A stretch of DNA of 64,000 nt from Paenibacillus sp. AN1007 (lineage in GTDB: Bacteria; Bacillota; Bacilli; Paenibacillales; Paenibacillaceae). Below the pieces are notes generated by a model that had not been told where the DNA came from, ran no database searches, and worked only from the letters and a program-made list of their open reading frames with translations. Positions within the stretch are counted from its first letter, which is position 1. The number at the start of each line of letters is the position of its first letter. The stretch is from assembly GCF_040702995.1 (NCBI RefSeq), contig NZ_CP159992.1:5343501-5407500 (forward strand), read 5' to 3'. Below, piece by piece: positions 61,006 through 64,000 of this stretch. Position numbers and translations under genes: made by a program.

Positions 61006-63009
61006 TTACAGTTTAAAACGTTCAATTATGTGCTGCAGATCCTCTGCCATCTGCGATAAAGCCGCCGAAGACGCGGCAACTTCTTCCATTGCTGCAAGCT
61101 GCTCCTGAGCGGCAGCCGAGCCATCCTCGGTTCCGGCAGCAATCCGGTTGGATAGTACCATCGTATCGTTTACCGCTTTGTTCACATACCCCATGCCTTG
61201 ATCGATCTGACGGGAAGCTGAAGCAGCTTCTTCGGCTTGTGCCGCTACCATCTGTACCGCATCACGGATCGTCTGGAAGGCTTCTCCTGCCTCCGTGATC
61301 ATCTGTGAACTTTTTATCATACCTTCACCTGTGCGTGCAAAGGTAGACTCTACCGCATGCGTCTTCTCATACATCTCCCGCATCAGCTCATTAATTCGCT
61401 CCGCCGAAGCCCCTGAACTGTTCGCAAGCGATTTGACTTCATTTGCCACCACAGCAAATCCTCGCCCATGCTCCCCTGCTCTGGAAGCCTCGATCGAGGC
61501 ATTCAATGCCAGAATGTTGGTCTGTTTGGCGATGGCTGTAATCTCCGCCACGATCTCCAGAATCTCTTCATTTTTTGCACGCAGATCGTCGATCACAGTT
61601 TCCATTGCCCTGCTCTCTTCATTCACCTGCTGAATATGGGATACGGCCTCCTGCATGGTTACCATTCCCGCTTCCGATTTCGTAGATGCTTCGATCGCAA
61701 TACGCTCCGCTTCTCCTGCTCTTGAAGAAATCTCTTTAACTCCAACTGACATCTCACCAACAAGCTGCTCAGTCGCAGCCAGACTTTCATTCTGCATGGT
61801 CGTTCCTGCGGCTGCATCCTGCATCAGTTCAGCCACCTGCTCGGTGGCTTTCGAGGTCTGCTCGGAGCTTGCCATCAGCTCTTCCGATGAGGCTGCCAGC
61901 TGGCTGGATGTATCATGTACCTCGCCAAGCACATTGCGCAGTGAAGTTGTCATTGTATCAAAGCTCTCTCCAAGCTGACCGAACTCATCCTTACGCTGCA
62001 GCCCTACACGAACCGTTAGGTCTCCTGCGCTTACTTGCGATGCAGCCTGTGTTAACTGCTGTAATGGCCGATGAATGCTGCGGATAATAAAGATCAGCAG
62101 TATGATCCCTACAACTACCGCTACCCCTACAAGCGTAATCGCACGGATCATGATCGGCTGTACAGCCTCCGCTGCTTCGCCAGGAATCATCTCACCCACA
62201 ATTTTCCAGCCTGTTGCAGGATTGGTGTAGAACACAGCCTCCATTGTCTGACCATCATATGTATACTTCACTGTTCCTCGATCCTTCGTATACATTTCGT
62301 TAATGTAACTTTGATCGGACTGTGTACCGGATTCAATCTTATAATGGAATAAAAATTTCCCGCCATTATCCAACATATACAGTTTTCCCGCCTTACCGAT
62401 ATGTATCTGGTCCACTGTTTCCTTCAAATGATTCAGACTTACATTGGCGCCAAAAACACCATTCCCATCTGCCAGTTTGGCTGCTGCCGTTACGACCCAC
62501 TCTCCTGTGGTTACAGACTGGAAGGTATCCGAGATGATCGGTTCGGATTGTGACATCGCCATTTTATACCATGTGCGTTCACGAGGATCATAGATCTGGT
62601 TCCCAGGATCGGGAGATTTCATCCAGCTGCCGTCTTCGGCTCCGGCAGTAAGGATACCCAGCTCTTTATGGTTCTGTGACATCCGATCCAGCTGTGCTTG
62701 AAGTGCAGGAGATTTGTTAATGATCTCCTCTGAAGTAATGCCCGCCGCCATCTGCGCAGCGTTATCCTTCTCCATACTAAGCATCTGATCAATCTGCAGA
62801 CTAAGCATTTCCGTTTTGGCCTGTGCAGAACGAACAATCTCCAGTTTAACCTGATCTGCCGCCTTGAGATACGCCAGCCACCCTACACTGAGACTGGGTA
62901 CAATCAGGAATAAAAGCAATGCGGCAATCAGCCGTTTTTTTACCGTCAACGTAAACCAGCTCTGCAATTTTGTCTTCACTCTAGATTCTGTTCGAGACTT
63001 TTTCTTCAT
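61006..63009 (-). CDS. Methyl-accepting chemotaxis protein
   Basis: 667 residues, same architecture as the protein at 57345: basic N-terminus, span ([20 protein letters not shown]), dCache domain ([20 protein letters not shown]), span ([19 protein letters not shown]), HAMP, and signalling domain with [20 protein letters not shown]. The two receptors flank the DUF2087/GIY-YIG gene and probably arose by duplication, with diverged sensor domains. GGGGGATAGG precedes the ATG. Confidence 0.95.
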   Translation of the reverse strand: MKKKSRTESRVKTKLQSWFTLTVKKRLIAALLLFLIVPSLSVGWLAYLKAADQVKLEIVRSAQAKTEMLSLQIDQMLSMEKDNAAQMAAGITSEEIINKSPALQAQLDRMSQNHKELGILTAGAEDGSWMKSPDPGNQIYDPRERTWYKMAMSQSEPIISDTFQSVTTGEWVVTAAAKLADGNGVFGANVSLNHLKETVDQIHIGKAGKLYMLDNGGKFLFHYKIESGTQSDQSYINEMYTKDRGTVKYTYDGQTMEAVFYTNPATGWKIVGEMIPGEAAEAVQPIMIRAITLVGVAVVVGIILLIFIIRSIHRPLQQLTQAASQVSAGDLTVRVGLQRKDEFGQLGESFDTMTTSLRNVLGEVHDTSSQLAASSEELMASSEQTSKATEQVAELMQDAAAGTTMQNESLAATEQLVGEMSVGVKEISSRAGEAERIAIEASTKSEAGMVTMQEAVSHIQQVNEESRAMETVIDDLRAKNEEILEIVAEITAIAKQTNILALNASIEASRAGEHGRGFAVVANEVKSLANSSGASAERINELMREMYEKTHAVESTFARTGEGMIKSSQMITEAGEAFQTIRDAVQMVAAQAEEAASASRQIDQGMGYVNKAVNDTMVLSNRIAAGTEDGSAAAQEQLAAMEEVAASSAALSQMAEDLQHIIERFKL

Positions 63010-63136
63010 CAGCTACCTATCCCCCATCATCAAGTTCAACTCTTTTTATCGGAAAATGGTTCTCGAATCATTATGTAAACAATCTAAATAATCGCAATTT
63101 TAATAATCTGATCTTCTTCCGTGAGGGGGCGCGGTT

Positions 63137-63165
63137 TTGACCCCCCAGTTGAGATCGTTTACAAT
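63137..63165 (+). promoter_or_regulatory. Consensus-like promoter of the stalk/serine hydrolase gene
   Basis: TTGACC, exactly 17 bases, TACAAT, followed ~30 bases later by AAGGAGAGG. Reads into the truncated gene at the right edge. Confidence 0.75.
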
Positions 63166-63263
63166 GCTCATATGCTGGTTTTACATGAAACACTTGGAAG
63201 GAGAGGGTTCAGATCTTACGCAAGGCCCCTACGCAGCAAACTATTTCTACGGTTAACTCATCC

Positions 63264-64000
63264 ATGCTTCGCATCCTTTTGGCACTTATTCTATGTGCTG
63301 GCGCGGTTTTCGGGCTGGCTGGCAGTTTCACAGCTTCTGCAGCGCAGCATACGCAAACCGTCCACATTGAAGTCAATGGGGAGCAGCAATTCTGGCAGCA
63401 TGCTCCGCTTAATTTTAAAGGCACCACGTATGTTCCCTTACGGGATGTTGTTCAATCTGTCAAAGGAAATCTGAAATGGGACGCACGCAGCAAAACAGCC
63501 ACCATTATTGTTGGCAGGGACACGCTGGTGCATCAAGCCGGCAGTGACACCATCCGAGTAAATCAGGTCTCTCTATCTATTCCTGCAAGTTCACGCACCG
63601 TAAATGGTACATTGATGGTTCCGGTACGGGCTGTGGCGAACGCGCTAAAAGCTGATATCAAGGTGGAGCGGACTGCTTCAGGCCAGATGAATGTCGGTAT
63701 ACTTACGGATCAAGTAAGTGTTCTGCGTCCTGAAGCTTCTGTTGTTGATACATATCTGCGCGAGATCAACTATCCCGGTATGGCTCTGATTGCACGAGAT
63801 GGGAAAGTAGTACTAAAGCAGGGTTATGGCCTTGCCGATAAACAGACACTGAATCGTCCGGATCAGAAGACCCGTATTGCCTCCTTGAGCAAATCATTCA
63901 CAGCAGCTTCCATTCTGAGCTTGGCAGAAGCAGGCAAGCTGGATGTGCAGGACCCGATCTCCAAGTATATTTCGGGCATTCCAAAGGGGGACGAAATTAC
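63264..64000 (+). CDS. Stalk domain plus beta-lactamase-family serine hydrolase (3' truncated)
   Basis: Open to the window edge. Signal peptide ILLALILCAGAVFGLAGSF, cleaved near TASAA. Stalk domain: HIEVNGEQQFWQHAPLNFKG, TYVPLRDVVQSVKGNLKW and a second half with VPVRAVANALKADIKVE. Then a class C beta-lactamase/esterase fold begins (YLREINYPGMALIARDGKVV) with the catalytic S-x-x-K in ASLSKSFTA. Start uncertain: ATG at 63264 has no ribosome site, while an in-frame ATC at 63213 lies 9 bases after AAGGAG. Probably extracellular and acting on the wall or on esters. Confidence 0.82.
   Translation, partial: MLRILLALILCAGAVFGLAGSFTASAAQHTQTVHIEVNGEQQFWQHAPLNFKGTTYVPLRDVVQSVKGNLKWDARSKTATIIVGRDTLVHQAGSDTIRVNQVSLSIPASSRTVNGTLMVPVRAVANALKADIKVERTASGQMNVGILTDQVSVLRPEASVVDTYLREINYPGMALIARDGKVVLKQGYGLADKQTLNRPDQKTRIASLSKSFTAASILSLAEAGKLDVQDPISKYISGIPKGDEI

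Overview
The window reads as chromosomal DNA of a spore-forming, aerobic-to-facultative Bacillota, most likely Paenibacillus. The signs are strong AGGAGG ribosome sites with frequent GTG/TTG starts, two Spo0E phosphatases, a CdaS-type c-di-AMP synthase, an Fnr with a C-terminal cysteine cluster, YesM/YesN-type sensor pairs, stalk-domain secreted proteins and many sugar ABC and polysaccharide genes. The species cannot be fixed from sequence alone. No rRNA, tRNA, CRISPR array or intact insertion sequence was seen.

Layout. 1-3.4 kb: polar amino-acid ABC importer (ATPase, lipoprotein, two permeases) with an internal terminator that should tune stoichiometry. 3.6-12 kb: carbohydrate ABC importer with an FAD oxidoreductase and a TIM-barrel-like protein carrying a Gln/Glu-rich repeat tail, downstream of a YesM/YesN two-component pair. 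12.4-24.6 kb: AT-rich accessory island with two spo0E-like genes, a holin-like type I toxin with a probable antisense RNA, two ABC exporters, a PadR regulator with a frameshifted partner, a secreted protein, and three tandem paralogous HTH-TPR receptor genes. 24.7-27 kb: TetR-controlled MFS pump. 27.4-31.3 kb: divergent mini-cluster (prephenate-dehydratase/BacA-like protein, DUF2000 protein, ATP-grasp ligase, MFS exporter) resembling a dipeptide pathway. 31.6-36 kb: leucine dehydrogenase (frameshifted), CdaS, a secreted OB-fold protein. 36.3-38 kb: Fur-box small protein, GNAT enzyme and a repeat-rich gap. 38.3-42.8 kb: Fnr and an NreA-like GAF protein with a NarL-type response regulator and PAS kinase. 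43-49.7 kb: stalk protein, Lrp plus split chromate transporter, nine-repeat Ig-like surface protein, methyltransferase, NUDIX. 49.8-57 kb: acidic-polysaccharide degradation operon, then azlCD. 57.3-64 kb: two chemoreceptors flanking a DUF2087/GIY-YIG fusion, then a truncated stalk/beta-lactamase-like protein.

The most interesting system is at 20.0-24.7 kb. Three HTH-TPR receptors of the RNPP/AimR-like type share a diagnostic architecture. Two carry almost identical promoters. One has a 43-residue secreted-peptide gene overlapping its 3' end and followed by a terminator. The C-terminal stub of a fourth copy survives behind the last one. This looks like a peptide quorum-sensing array (compare AloR-AloP of Paenibacillus polymyxa) caught in the act of duplication and loss. 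Two apparent one-base frameshifts (about 16.0 and 32.7 kb) could be true decay or base-calling errors.
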